Part shown: in pieces, positions 9,767 to 18,380 of the stretch
How the letters are laid out: each line of letters opens with the position of its first letter
Position numbering within the stretch: the first letter of the stretch is position 1
Assembly (NCBI GenBank): GCA_031550605.1
Contig: JAVBOK010000069.1
Location: forward strand, 1 to 64,000
DNA: 64,000 bases
Reading direction: 5' to 3'
DNA from: FLUQ01 sp031550605
GTDB taxonomy: Bacteria; Desulfobacterota; Desulfovibrionia; Desulfovibrionales; Desulfovibrionaceae
Notes under the pieces: model-generated
What the model saw: only the letters and a program-made list of their open reading frames with translations
What the model was told of the DNA's origin: nothing
Databases searched by the model: none
Made by a program: the position numbers and the translations under genes

Positions 9767-10123
9767 CTATTTCACCCGCAGCAGGCTGGAGATGTCGCCG
9801 GTTTTGCCGGGGCCGGGGTTCTTCAGGTTCAGGCCGCCCAGGCCGCCGGTCGACAAGGTCAGGTTCGAGCAGGCTTCCATATATTTTGTTTTCAACTCTT
9901 CCGGGCACTTGGAATATTCGTACAGCACATGGGTCTTCGAGAGGGATCCCGTGAACTCGTTTTCAAAGGGATAGCCGTAAGGCATCAGCAGCATCTGCAC
10001 CCCCTGCTGGGTGGGCACGGTCTGCAGGATCGCGGGGTCGGTGATGGTTCCTGCCTGGTTGTCGCATTTGCCGATGACCATCTCGCCCGTCACCAGTTTC
10101 ACCATGCAAATATCATAAGCCAT
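9767..10123 (-). CDS. Small conserved protein of unknown function
   Basis: The 118-residue protein starts at 10123, where AAGGAG stands seven bases ahead; a longer frame exists but has no such site. It is soluble and begins MAYDICMVKLVTGEMVIGK, resembling Sm-like or PRC-type short beta-barrels of the 'modify/retain' kind, but I do not recognise a named family. Its end (GGLGGLNLKNPGPGKTGDIS) is Gly-rich and probably disordered. It is upstream of, and in line with, the radical SAM gene and divergent from rnc. Confidence 0.75.
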   Translation of the reverse strand: MAYDICMVKLVTGEMVIGKCDNQAGTITDPAILQTVPTQQGVQMLLMPYGYPFENEFTGSLSKTHVLYEYSKCPEELKTKYMEACSNLTLSTGGLGGLNLKNPGPGKTGDISSLLRVK

Positions 10124-10202
10124 AGAGCGCACTCCTTCTGTGTGATGCGAATAGGTAGGGGGCAACGGCCGCTCTGTCAAGGGAAACCGAAGCGTCGTAT
10201 TT

Positions 10203-10231
10203 TTGACAACAAAAAGACGTGGGGGTATACT
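10203..10231 (+). promoter_or_regulatory. Sigma70 promoter of rnc
   Basis: TTGACA at 10203-10208 and TATACT at 10226-10231 are separated by exactly 17 bases, a near-consensus sigma70 promoter. Transcription should start near 10238, about 40 bases before the rnc start codon. Confidence 0.85.
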
Positions 10232-10278
10232 AAGCACGCACTATTTGATATAGGCCCGCGAAGGGAGAGGCTTCCGCC

Positions 10279-11031
10279 ATGAGTGAGCAATCTGTTTCAG
10301 AAAAAGAAAGCGCCGCGTTGCCCGGCCTGCAGCGGATCATCGGGTATCGCTTCTCCGACGAATCGCTGCTGCGCACCGCCATGACCCACAGTTCATACGC
10401 CAATGAACAGGGGGGCAGGGCCGAACATAACGAGCGGCTGGAATTTTTGGGAGACGCGGCTCTTGAACTGACGGTGTCCGCGGAGTTGTTCGCCAGGTTT
10501 CCCGGCGCCCGCGAAGGCGACCTTACCCGCATGCGAGCCAAGATCGTCAGCCAGCCATCGCTTGCGTCGCTCGCTCTCGCCTGCAAGGTGGACGTCTGTC
10601 TGTTGCTGGGGAAAGGCGAAGAATGCCAGGGCGGCCGCGATCGGCCGGCTTTGCTGAGCGACGCTTTTGAAGCGCTTCTGGGGGCGGTGTTTCTGGATGG
10701 CGGGTTCGGTGCGGTGCAGTCGGTCGTGCGGACGATTCTGAACGACAAGTGGCCTGACCAGGACGAGTGCACGCAGAGCAAAGACTGTAAAAGCCTGCTG
10801 CAGGAACTGATCCAGCGCCGCTACAAGGAACGTCCCGTGTATTCCCTGATCGGCAGTTCCGGGCCGGAGCATGCCAAAATTTTTACCGTGCAGGTCACTC
10901 TGCCGGATTCGCTTGTCTTCATGAGCGACGGCCCCAGCCTGAAACGGGCGGAACAGCTTGTCGCCTGCCAGGCTCTGGAATATCTGCTTGCCAATACGAC
11001 GCCCAATGCCATGCTCGCCGATGATGCGTGA
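10279..11031 (+). CDS. rnc: Ribonuclease III
   Basis: This 250-residue protein is a standard bacterial RNase III, which cuts double-stranded RNA in rRNA and mRNA processing. The signature NERLEFLGDAAL lies at about residues 52-63. It contains the metal-binding Glu and Asp, and DAFEALLGAVFLDGG near residue 135 supplies the second acidic pair. The C-terminal 75 residues form the dsRNA-binding domain (LLQELIQRRYKERPVY start). AGGGAGAGG lies before the ATG. It is divergent from 9767-10123 and convergent with the flagellin gene. Confidence 0.97.
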   Translation: MSEQSVSEKESAALPGLQRIIGYRFSDESLLRTAMTHSSYANEQGGRAEHNERLEFLGDAALELTVSAELFARFPGAREGDLTRMRAKIVSQPSLASLALACKVDVCLLLGKGEECQGGRDRPALLSDAFEALLGAVFLDGGFGAVQSVVRTILNDKWPDQDECTQSKDCKSLLQELIQRRYKERPVYSLIGSSGPEHAKIFTVQVTLPDSLVFMSDGPSLKRAEQLVACQALEYLLANTTPNAMLADDA

Positions 11032-11092
11032 TATGGTGTACGGACGCCGCGCGCGTTGCGGGCGGTGCCCCGGCGGACCTGGTCGGGGAGAG

Positions 11093-11120
11093 GAACCGGG
11101 GGAGCGAACTCCCCCGGTTC
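11093..11120. terminator. Shared terminator hairpin between rnc and flagellin
   Basis: A perfect 12-bp stem (11093-11104 with 11109-11120) closes on a CGAA tetraloop midway between the two convergent genes. The plus-strand flank is pyrimidine-rich but has no long U-run, so it may serve both directions. Confidence 0.7.
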
Positions 11121-11156
11121 TCCTGTCTTTGGTCTGCCTCAGCCGATACGGTCCGC

Positions 11157-12047
11157 TTAGCCGCCGATGAGCTTGAGAGCCATCTGGGGCAGCGAGTTGG
11201 CCTGCGAAAGCATGGCCACGGCCGCCTGCGTCAGCACCTGGTTGCGGACAAATTCCGTCATTTCCGTGGCCACGTCCACGTCGGAGATGCGCGATTCCGC
11301 CGCCTGCAGGTTTTCAGCCTGGATCTGCAGGTTGCTGATGGTGTTTTCCAGGCGGTTCTGGGCCGCGCCGAGGTGGGCGCGGATTTTGTCCTTGGAAATG
11401 ATGGCGTTGTTCAGCTGGTCCAAGGCCTTCTGCGCCGCCTGCTGCGTGGAGATGGAGTACCCGGGACCCTGCGCGGCCTGGTTGCCCACGCCCAGAGCGG
11501 ATGCGGTGGAGTTGCCGATCTGGACATAGTAATAGTCTTCCGCGGAGTCGTTGCCCGTACCGAAGTGGATCATAAGCTTGCCGGGGGAGGCAAGGCCGGA
11601 CCCGTCGTGCACGGAGCTGGACAAGTTGCCCTTCAGAAGATACACGCCGTTGAAGTCCGTGGCGTTGGCGATTCGGGTGATTTCCGAAGCCATGGCCTGG
11701 TATTCGGATTCGATCATCAGGCGCTGGTCGGAGTTGTAGGTGCCGGTTGCGGCCTGTTCGGCCAGTTCTTTCATGCGGATCAGCTTTTCGTCGATGACCT
11801 GCAGAGCGCCGTCCGCCGTCTGCAACAGCGATATGGCGTCGTTGGCGTTGCGCACGCCCTGGTTCAGGGTGGCGATATCCGCCCGCATCAGTTCGCGGAT
11901 GGCAAGGCCGGCCGCGTCGTCGGCGGCGGTGCCTACCCGCAGCCCGGAAGACAGGCGGCGGACGGAAGTGGCAAGGTTATCGTAGCTGGTGCCCAGATTT
12001 CTGGCCGCATTCATGGCCATCAAGTTATGATTTATGACCAAAGACAT
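11157..12047 (-). CDS. fliC: Flagellin
   Basis: This 296-residue protein is a short flagellin, the filament subunit exported by the flagellar type III system. The N-terminal D0/D1 region (MSLVINHNLMAMNAARNLG, then LRVGTAADDAAGLAI near residue 50) and the C-terminal D0 helix (VLTQAAVAMLSQANSLPQMA) are both intact. The variable middle, about residues 140-210, is short. Ser/Thr-rich patches there are possible glycosylation sites, and a glycosyltransferase-like gene follows upstream. AAGGAGGAA lies right before the start. The sigma54-like promoter at 12092-12107 gives a leader of about 35 bases. Confidence 0.95.
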   Translation of the reverse strand: MSLVINHNLMAMNAARNLGTSYDNLATSVRRLSSGLRVGTAADDAAGLAIRELMRADIATLNQGVRNANDAISLLQTADGALQVIDEKLIRMKELAEQAATGTYNSDQRLMIESEYQAMASEITRIANATDFNGVYLLKGNLSSSVHDGSGLASPGKLMIHFGTGNDSAEDYYYVQIGNSTASALGVGNQAAQGPGYSISTQQAAQKALDQLNNAIISKDKIRAHLGAAQNRLENTISNLQIQAENLQAAESRISDVDVATEMTEFVRNQVLTQAAVAMLSQANSLPQMALKLIGG

Positions 12048-12091
12048 GGGAATTCCTCCTTCCCTGTGAGAGGGTTTGTTGTCCTGGCCAA

Positions 12092-12107
12092 AGCAATTGT
12101 AATGCCA
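12092..12107 (-). promoter_or_regulatory. Sigma54-type promoter of the flagellin gene
   Basis: Read on the minus strand, TGGCAT (-24 box) and TTGC (-12 box) are set 5 bases apart, matching TGGCAC-N5-TTGC with one change. The site lies in the AT-rich stretch 45 bases before the flagellin start. Flagellin control by RpoN is known in many flagellated bacteria. Confidence 0.65.
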
Positions 12108-12237
12108 AAATATAAAAAAATAATTAATTCATACGATTCATTGAATGAAGGGGCGCGCTTTTCCCCCGGGGGCCGTGAACGGGAAAAATTTTCCGCTATA
12201 AATTTGACGGATTTCAAGGGGATGGAAGGGGGGGAAA

Positions 12238-12855
12238 TCAGCGGAAAAAACGGAATCGGGCCACGATGCCGGCTTTGTACCAGGGCATGAAATCGTCGCC
12301 TTCCGTTGCGAAGGGACCCTGGTTGTGCAGCAACAGGGGGATGCCGTCGCTGTTGCGCCGGTCGGAAAGGATGGCGATGTGGTCGGGGTTGGTGAAGACC
12401 ACGATATCGCCGGCGCGCCATTCGTTCAGGCTTTTCGCGTCGCCTGGCGTAATCCGGGTGGACAGGCTCTGCGCGTGGCGTTTGAAGAACGCCGTCTGGT
12501 TGGGAACCCGCCGGAAATCGATGCTGGAATCGGGTTTCCGCGCGCGGGGATATGCGGCGGGGGTGTTGCGGATGTCGGCGTCGATCAGGGTTTTGAGGTT
12601 GTACCCGGCGTACTTGAAGGCCCGCCAGACAAGGTCCGTGCACACGCCTTCGCGTTCCGGCGGATAGCCTTCTTTATAATAGGCGCTACGGTACAGGGGC
12701 GCGCGTTCGATTTCTTCCCGCGCGCCCTGAATCAGTCTGGCTGTTCCGTCGGAACGAGGCTGCGCGCCGGGCTCGGCCGGGGCAGTGAAAGCCGAAGGGC
12801 AGAGGCAGACCAGAAGCAGCGCGAAAACGCAGGCGAAGCGCGCCGGCCGTCCCAT
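12238..12855 (-). CDS. DUF1287 family exported protein (amidase/NlpC-like fold)
   Basis: The 205-residue protein has a signal peptide (ARFACVFALLLVCLCPSAFTA) and then the DUF1287 domain. GVCTDLVWRAFKYAGY around residue 70 gives the conserved Cys and DIVVFTNPDHIAILSD around residue 150 the conserved His, a layout like papain-type cell wall amidases. It probably acts in the periplasm on peptidoglycan, although no substrate is proven for the family. It ends the group and lies one base after the glycosyltransferase stop region, so it is likely cotranscribed with it. Confidence 0.85.
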   Translation of the reverse strand: MGRPARFACVFALLLVCLCPSAFTAPAEPGAQPRSDGTARLIQGAREEIERAPLYRSAYYKEGYPPEREGVCTDLVWRAFKYAGYNLKTLIDADIRNTPAAYPRARKPDSSIDFRRVPNQTAFFKRHAQSLSTRITPGDAKSLNEWRAGDIVVFTNPDHIAILSDRRNSDGIPLLLHNQGPFATEGDDFMPWYKAGIVARFRFFR

Positions 12856-12856
12856 G

Positions 12857-14584
12857 TCAGCCGAATACCTGTTTCATGGCGGCCATAAGCGTGCGCAGCC
12901 GGTGATCATAGGTGTGCTGCGCCAGTACCCGCGCTCTGGCGGCTGCGCTGACGGCGGCGCGGCCGGCCGGGTCGGCCAGATAGCGGCGGATCAGCTCTTC
13001 CGCCTCTTCCGGAGAATGGTAGCAGACGACCTCCGATCCAGGCTCAAACAGGTTTTCTATTTGCTCGCGCCAGTCGGTGATGCAGAAGGCGCCGGCCGCC
13101 GGCACGTCGAAAACCCGCTGGTTGACCGCGCCCTTCATCTGTTTGCTGGTGCAGTTGAAGTTGATTGAGGATGCGGGGTACAAGAGGGGCAGGTCTACAT
13201 AATAGCGCACTTCCGGATGGCTGCGCCAGAGCCGGGGGCTGTCCGCCAGCAGCGTTTTCCAGCCGTCGTCGCCGACGATCAGCGGGTGGAAGGGCAAGGT
13301 GGCCCGCACGCAGGAAAGGCGGTATTGCAAGGTGGCTTCCCAGGTCAGCATAACCTCGTAATCAAGCTGCTTCAGGGGGCCGTCCAGGCTTTCGAATGCG
13401 GGCGCCAGGTCCGGGCGGCAGCGCCGCAGAAATTCTTCCACCGACCGGATGTCGCTTTCGGCGAACTGGGCCGCCACCTCGTGATACGTTGCATGCAGCT
13501 CCGGCGGCAGATCCAGCACCCTCAGCCGCGCCGCGACCTTGTGCAGCATGGAATTGCCGACAAACGAAACGGCCGAACGCCAGGCATGCCCCGGCGGCAG
13601 GGTCTGCCCTGGTTCGGGGGGGCTGAAGCGGGTGACGTCCGTGCCCAGCGGCAGGTAGAAGACATGCTCAAATCCGAGAGCGCGCAAGGACACGAGATTG
13701 TCCGCGTCCCAGGTGAAAATGGCGGCCCAGGGGCTGACCAGATCGGTGTAGTGGGCCAGCACCAGATGCGGGTTGTCCACGAACCAGGAAGCCAGCGGCA
13801 GGCGTAATTTTTCCAGAAGTCCCATCAGCACCCCTTCACGGTCAACCCCCAGATGGTTGATGGTGACGATGCAGTCGGGCCTGAACTCCATGACCGCGTT
13901 CAGCAGCCTGCGCACAAATTCTTCATGCCCCAGTTCACCCTCGGGTATCTGGATGACACGGTGCGGCACGGCAAGCCGTTCGCAGGCGGCCACCAGTTCG
14001 CCGAGCAGAAAATAGCTGCTGGTCAGCAGCAGCAGGCGCGGCTGGTCGGATGTGAATTTGGGATAGGCGGCTTTTTCCCAGAAATTATAGCGGACGCTGG
14101 CGGATGCGGCGTCACGGACGGCGGCGTAAAAGTCCCTGTCCAGACGCAGATAAAAGGGATGGGTGAAGGGAAACAACGGCAGATTGCCGTTTGTTGCCTG
14201 CCAGCGGGTCAGGTCGCGCAGCGCTGTTTGCGGGTTCGGCGCGTCCAGCCAGACGATGCCCGGGCAGTGGGCAAATTTTTCCCGCAGGCCGGAAACGCGG
14301 AGGATATCCGCTTCCTTGTCGATCACGGCCAAAGGGAAGTTGTCGCCCTGTTCCGCGCGTAATCGGTCCACCAGGGCGGCAAGGGCAAAGCCGACCCCGC
14401 CGCCGATCAGCACCGGCAGATGCGCGCCGGGTTTGAAGGCGGCATCATTGTCGGCGACAACGGCAAGTTCGCGCGCGGCTCCGCCGGCGCCCAGCATGGG
14501 AACGGTCCGGCCGCCAAGCGGCACGGCGATGTCCGCCAGAGTTCCTTCCGACAAGACGGGAGCCGCGGTCGAGGAGGCCGTCAT
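12857..14584 (-). CDS. CgeB/DUF3880-type glycosyltransferase-like protein
   Basis: The 575-residue protein starts at 14584, where its ATG overlaps the FapA stop (ATGA). The middle (about residues 180-300) is the DUF3880-like N-domain with FVRRLLNAVMEFRPDCIVT and WFVDNPHLVLAHY. The C-terminal third holds the CgeB/glycosyl_trans_1_2 domain with INFNCTSKQMKGAVNQRVFD and FEPGSEVVCYHSPEEAEELI. Such proteins often sit beside flagellin genes. The position next to fliC suggests flagellin or surface glycan modification, which is inference. Confidence 0.85.
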   Translation of the reverse strand: MTASSTAAPVLSEGTLADIAVPLGGRTVPMLGAGGAARELAVVADNDAAFKPGAHLPVLIGGGVGFALAALVDRLRAEQGDNFPLAVIDKEADILRVSGLREKFAHCPGIVWLDAPNPQTALRDLTRWQATNGNLPLFPFTHPFYLRLDRDFYAAVRDAASASVRYNFWEKAAYPKFTSDQPRLLLLTSSYFLLGELVAACERLAVPHRVIQIPEGELGHEEFVRRLLNAVMEFRPDCIVTINHLGVDREGVLMGLLEKLRLPLASWFVDNPHLVLAHYTDLVSPWAAIFTWDADNLVSLRALGFEHVFYLPLGTDVTRFSPPEPGQTLPPGHAWRSAVSFVGNSMLHKVAARLRVLDLPPELHATYHEVAAQFAESDIRSVEEFLRRCRPDLAPAFESLDGPLKQLDYEVMLTWEATLQYRLSCVRATLPFHPLIVGDDGWKTLLADSPRLWRSHPEVRYYVDLPLLYPASSINFNCTSKQMKGAVNQRVFDVPAAGAFCITDWREQIENLFEPGSEVVCYHSPEEAEELIRRYLADPAGRAAVSAAARARVLAQHTYDHRLRTLMAAMKQVFG

Positions 14585-15846
14585 GACGGAAACGCGCCGG
14601 CGGAAGGCGGAGGGTTCTGGACCAGGGCCGGGGAATTGCATGCGATGTCGTCTTCCTGCAAACGGAAATGGACGTCCTTCTGCTGGTCCACGATTTTCAG
14701 ATACGCTTTGCCGATGCTCAGTTCCACGCCGGGGAACACGGTACCCGGCACGATGACTCTGCTTTTTTCCGCTTTGCCCGCGTCAGCGGCAAATCCGCGC
14801 CACAATGCCTGGCGCAGCTGCAGGGCCACGGCAAGTTTGCGGGTCGCCAGTTCCTGCAACGGCGCGCATTCTTCGGCATGGTGCCGGCCCATGCGGGTGC
14901 GGCTTTCGAAATAGCGCAGTTTTTCCCGCTGTTTGTTCACGCAATCTTCGATTTCCTGCAAACGCAGAAATTCAAGCGGATTGTACCCCAGCGATACGCG
15001 CGTGGTAGCGCCCTGTCCGCCGCCGAGCTGCTCTTTGACGTAAATCTGGCCGTTGGCGTGCGCGCTGCCGCCTTGCAGCCGCCCTTTGACGATCAGCGAT
15101 CCGCCGACGTACAGTTCGCTGTGCATGCAGGCGCCGTCAATGATCAGATTGCCCGCGGTGATGATCCGCGCGTTTTCGCAATAAGCCAAATGGACGGTGC
15201 TCTCGGCCCGCAGCAGTGCCGTGGGCGTGCCTTTCACTCCGTCCTGGCAGGTTATTCTTCCTCTGGCCCGCACCGTGCCGCCGTCAACCCGTCCTTTGAC
15301 CAGAATATCCGATCCGCAGAGGGAGAAGCCGGGAAAAACGCTGCCGTGCACCACGACGTCGCCGGAAAAAAAGATGTTGCCGGTGTGGAAATTGATGTCC
15401 TGCCGCACGTTGAGCAGTTTTTTGACCGTGATCAAACCCTGGTGGTAAAAACAGTACCCCGTGGCCAGGGCGACGATGCGGTTGGGGTTGTCCGGATCGC
15501 GGCCGCAGTTGGGGCCTTCGGGAAATACCGGATCAGGATATATGTATTTGGGATCAAGAGCGGATCCGGCGTCGGCGAACAGGTCGGGCGGGTCCGCGTC
15601 GTTCGCGGAAAAAGTTTCCCGGCGGGAAGGGGCGGTTCCGGTCGCGTTTCCGGCTGCCTGATCCGCCGGGATCGAGCCTTCCGGCAGAGAATCCAGATAG
15701 ACCAGTTCGGCCAGAATCTGCCCCGCCACGACGTTCTGCACATAGCCCAGATAGTGGGCGTTGACGTTCCCGTCGGCCATGGCCACGGGCCGCAGGCGCT
15801 TGTGGTTGAAATCCGGGGCGAAATAGTGACGCAGGTAATAGGGCAT
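14581..15846 (-). CDS. FapA family (DUF342) protein
   Basis: The 421-residue protein has a central repeated beta-helix with many Gly and Val turns: GDVVVHGSVFPGFSL, GSDILVKGRVDGGTV and GGSLIVKGRLQGGSA, residues about 165-275. This is the FapA/DUF342 polymer-like domain. A helical segment (LEFLRLQEIEDCVNKQREKL) follows, typical of the C-terminal coiled part. The function of the family is unsettled; Vibrio FapA is a membrane-associated signalling partner. Here it overlaps the glycosyltransferase by four bases and follows a STAS protein. Confidence 0.88.
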   Translation of the reverse strand: MPYYLRHYFAPDFNHKRLRPVAMADGNVNAHYLGYVQNVVAGQILAELVYLDSLPEGSIPADQAAGNATGTAPSRRETFSANDADPPDLFADAGSALDPKYIYPDPVFPEGPNCGRDPDNPNRIVALATGYCFYHQGLITVKKLLNVRQDINFHTGNIFFSGDVVVHGSVFPGFSLCGSDILVKGRVDGGTVRARGRITCQDGVKGTPTALLRAESTVHLAYCENARIITAGNLIIDGACMHSELYVGGSLIVKGRLQGGSAHANGQIYVKEQLGGGQGATTRVSLGYNPLEFLRLQEIEDCVNKQREKLRYFESRTRMGRHHAEECAPLQELATRKLAVALQLRQALWRGFAADAGKAEKSRVIVPGTVFPGVELSIGKAYLKIVDQQKDVHFRLQEDDIACNSPALVQNPPPSAGAFPS

Positions 15847-15870
15847 GGCCGTGTCCGCAAAGGGTAAGGG

Positions 15871-16305
15871 TCAATCCGGCAAAGCCAGAAGCAGTTCTTC
15901 CTCGTTATCCAGCACGGTGAACATGTGCGACAGGGCCAGGGCGTCCAGGGCGCGGCGCAGCTCCGGGCCGGGGCGGAACAGCACCAGACGTTTATCCCTG
16001 CCATGGACGGAGGCGGCAAAATTCACCAGTGCGGCGACGGCGTTGCGGCAAAAGGAATTCAGAGATGAAAAATCGAGCACCACCAGTTGCACGGAGCCGG
16101 TCAGCAAAGAATCGAGCGAGGCGGCGAATTCCGCCACATGGTCAAGCCCCAGATCGCCGAAATAGCGTGAAAGCACGGCTTCCTGCCTGGCCGTGGCTCC
16201 GAACTGCGCCACACAGGCGTTGGCGACATCGCTGCGCAACGGCGTTTTCATGTTCAAAACATCGACGAAGTCGCCGATGAAACTTGTATGGACGAACGGT
16301 TCCAT
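15871..16305 (-). CDS. STAS domain protein (anti-sigma factor antagonist-like)
   Basis: The 144-residue protein starts at 16305, where AGGGA precedes the ATG; an in-frame ATG at 16338 has no ribosome site. The region around residues 70-130 fits a STAS fold: VQLVVLDFSSLNSFCRNAVAALV holds the loop that carries the phosphorylatable Ser in SpoIIAA relatives. The long N-terminal part is less typical. STAS proteins act by partner switching with anti-sigma kinases; no kinase gene is in the window. Confidence 0.75.
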   Translation of the reverse strand: MEPFVHTSFIGDFVDVLNMKTPLRSDVANACVAQFGATARQEAVLSRYFGDLGLDHVAEFAASLDSLLTGSVQLVVLDFSSLNSFCRNAVAALVNFAASVHGRDKRLVLFRPGPELRRALDALALSHMFTVLDNEEELLLALPD

Positions 16306-16481
16306 ATGGTTCCCTGCCCGGTATGCGTGCGCCGCCATAGTATACTAACTTTTTTTTTCAGTACAGGCCCAGTTCCGAAAGGGAAGGCTGGCGGGCGTGG
16401 ATGAATCGCGGAGGAAAGGTCGCATGCGCATATGGCGGGGAATGGGACGGGACGGGGCGCTGCGGCAGCCGGGATTTCGCC

Positions 16482-18251
16482 TCACGCCGGCAGCTCCGGG
16501 CCCGGCAGATCCCGCGCCGGGCGCGGAGTGAAGTCGGGAAAGCGTTCGAGCAGGCGGAGCAAACAGTTATCGATCCCCTTGCCGATAAGCACAAGGAAGC
16601 GGTCCGGGTTCGCCCTGGACGGGGCGTCTTCCAGGCGCAGGCGGGATGCCGCGTACTGGACCACGGCCGCTGTACCCGTATCGGCCAGAGTCACAATGCC
16701 CTTGATGCGCGCGACGCGCCCCGCGACGGCGTCCGCCAGGGCGGCCAGAGTTTCGCGCGCAACCGGTCCCGGAACGGCGAGCAGGAGCGAAACGTAGCCT
16801 TCGTCCGCGTGGGTCAGGAAGGAAAAGGCCGACAGAGCGGGCGCGGCGGCTGCGGCATTGTTTTCCGCCAGCGCATCCAGAAGGCCGAAAGGCACGCGGC
16901 CGTGGACCGATTCCAGCAGGGTGGCGGAAGGATTGAGACCCGTCAGAAGGCCGCGCAGGGACGGCAGGATCGCGGGATCCACGGCATCGGTTTTGTTCAG
17001 CACCAGAACCCGCGCATGGCGGATCTGTTCCGCGGCCAGGCCATGAAGACCGGTCCCCGCCCGCGCCGTTTCCTGCAAGGTCAGGGCGTCCGCCAGGGAA
17101 AGGGCCAGGCCGGGCCGCACCATGTCCCCCAGTTCACGCACGGCGGCGGCGACCAGGGCGGGGTTGGCCAGGCCGGTCGTTTCCAGAATGATCTGTTCCG
17201 TGGGGCCGGCCGCGCACAGGCGGCGCACGGCGGGCCTCAGGCTGTCCGCCAGGGTGCAGCACACGCAGCCTTCATCCAGGGCCTCGGTCAGGGTCTCCTC
17301 GGCCAGCAATGCGGCGTCCAGGCCAATGGCCCCCAGTTCGTTCTGCAGGACCCCCGTGTAGCGGTCATGGTTGTGCAGCCAGGCCAGCCATTCGCTGATG
17401 AAGGTCGTTTTGCCCGAACCCAGAAAGCCGGAAACCACGTGGAGCAGGGGGAGGTTTTCATCCGGTTTTTCCGGTACGGCCGGGTGGAAACGCCTTGCGG
17501 CAAGGGGGCGGCGCCTTTTTTCCTCCGGCGAGGGGATGCTTTCGCCCAACTCCATATGCAATGCGGCGCCGGGCAGAAACTGCCCGTCCAGCACTCCCTG
17601 ATTGCCCTCCTGATCAAAGGCGGGCAGGGGGAAACGTTCCGGCAGGATGGCGAAGCGGCCAGCCTCGGCGAAAACGGCGGCAAGACTGTTCGTCAACAGC
17701 CGGAACAGCGGCAGAACCAGACGCAGGGCGGGGATGTCCTGTTCGCGCTCCTCCGAACCTTCGCCAAGGCGGAGTATCCTGTTCCGGGCCGGAGCCCGGA
17801 CGGACAGTTCCAGGCCCAGACCGTCCAGGCGCAGCCCCAGACGCAGGCCGCCCAGATGATACAGCGAGGCGGCTTCGCGGCAGGCGAATTCGCGCACAAA
17901 GGAAAAATACTCCGCCGAGGAGGCCAGATCGCAAGCCCGGACGGAAAAACGCGACAGCACCGGTTCCGCGGGGTCGGGGAAATAAAACAGGCTGCATTGG
18001 CCCCGCAGGGATGCGAAATCGAGTTGTTCTTCCAGAAACGCCATGCCGAAAACGCCCGGCAGGCCGGATTCGCGGCACGTCCAGGCGTGCCCCGTGCCCA
18101 TGCAGGGCCGCAGGCCCCGCCAGCCCAGAGCGCGAGCCGTTGTCCGGTCAAGGTGGATCGCGGCCACAAAAGCGGTCAGAAAATCTGCGCAGGTTTCGCC
18201 GTGTTCCGGAGATTCCGGCGGCCAGGAAGGAAGAATGGCGCGGATATCCAT
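16482..18251 (-). CDS. CobW/COG0523 GTPase with a large N-terminal extension
   Basis: The 589-residue protein is much longer than usual CobW members (about 320-400). The GTPase core has Walker A GFLGSGKTT at 275-283, the metal site C-V-C-C at 329-332 and NKTD at 419-422. A C-terminal CobW_C-like part follows. CobW proteins deliver metal ions such as zinc, cobalt or nickel to target enzymes. The first 265 residues match no domain I recognise; they contain several Cys (50, 59, 86, 107, 124). The gene is monocistronic, on the minus strand, and no metal enzyme partner is adjacent. Confidence 0.88.
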   Translation of the reverse strand: MDIRAILPSWPPESPEHGETCADFLTAFVAAIHLDRTTARALGWRGLRPCMGTGHAWTCRESGLPGVFGMAFLEEQLDFASLRGQCSLFYFPDPAEPVLSRFSVRACDLASSAEYFSFVREFACREAASLYHLGGLRLGLRLDGLGLELSVRAPARNRILRLGEGSEEREQDIPALRLVLPLFRLLTNSLAAVFAEAGRFAILPERFPLPAFDQEGNQGVLDGQFLPGAALHMELGESIPSPEEKRRRPLAARRFHPAVPEKPDENLPLLHVVSGFLGSGKTTFISEWLAWLHNHDRYTGVLQNELGAIGLDAALLAEETLTEALDEGCVCCTLADSLRPAVRRLCAAGPTEQIILETTGLANPALVAAAVRELGDMVRPGLALSLADALTLQETARAGTGLHGLAAEQIRHARVLVLNKTDAVDPAILPSLRGLLTGLNPSATLLESVHGRVPFGLLDALAENNAAAAAPALSAFSFLTHADEGYVSLLLAVPGPVARETLAALADAVAGRVARIKGIVTLADTGTAAVVQYAASRLRLEDAPSRANPDRFLVLIGKGIDNCLLRLLERFPDFTPRPARDLPGPELPA

Positions 18252-18319
18252 AAGGGTATGCTTTCGATGCGGAACGCAGCCCGGAACCCGGCGAGGCGCG
18301 CCCTGCGTTTGTGTTTTCG

Positions 18320-18346
18320 CCGGGGCGGCGCGTAACGCCGCCCCGG
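18320..18346. terminator. GC hairpin between the MBL gene and the CobW gene
   Basis: Eleven-base arms 18320-18330 and 18336-18346 pair perfectly around a CGTAA loop, 35 bases past the MBL stop on the minus strand. There is no U-run on that strand, so this is a transcript-end stem rather than a proven intrinsic terminator. Confidence 0.5.
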
Positions 18347-18380
18347 CGGGGATACTGTCCGGGGACGAGCTCCGGCGGTA

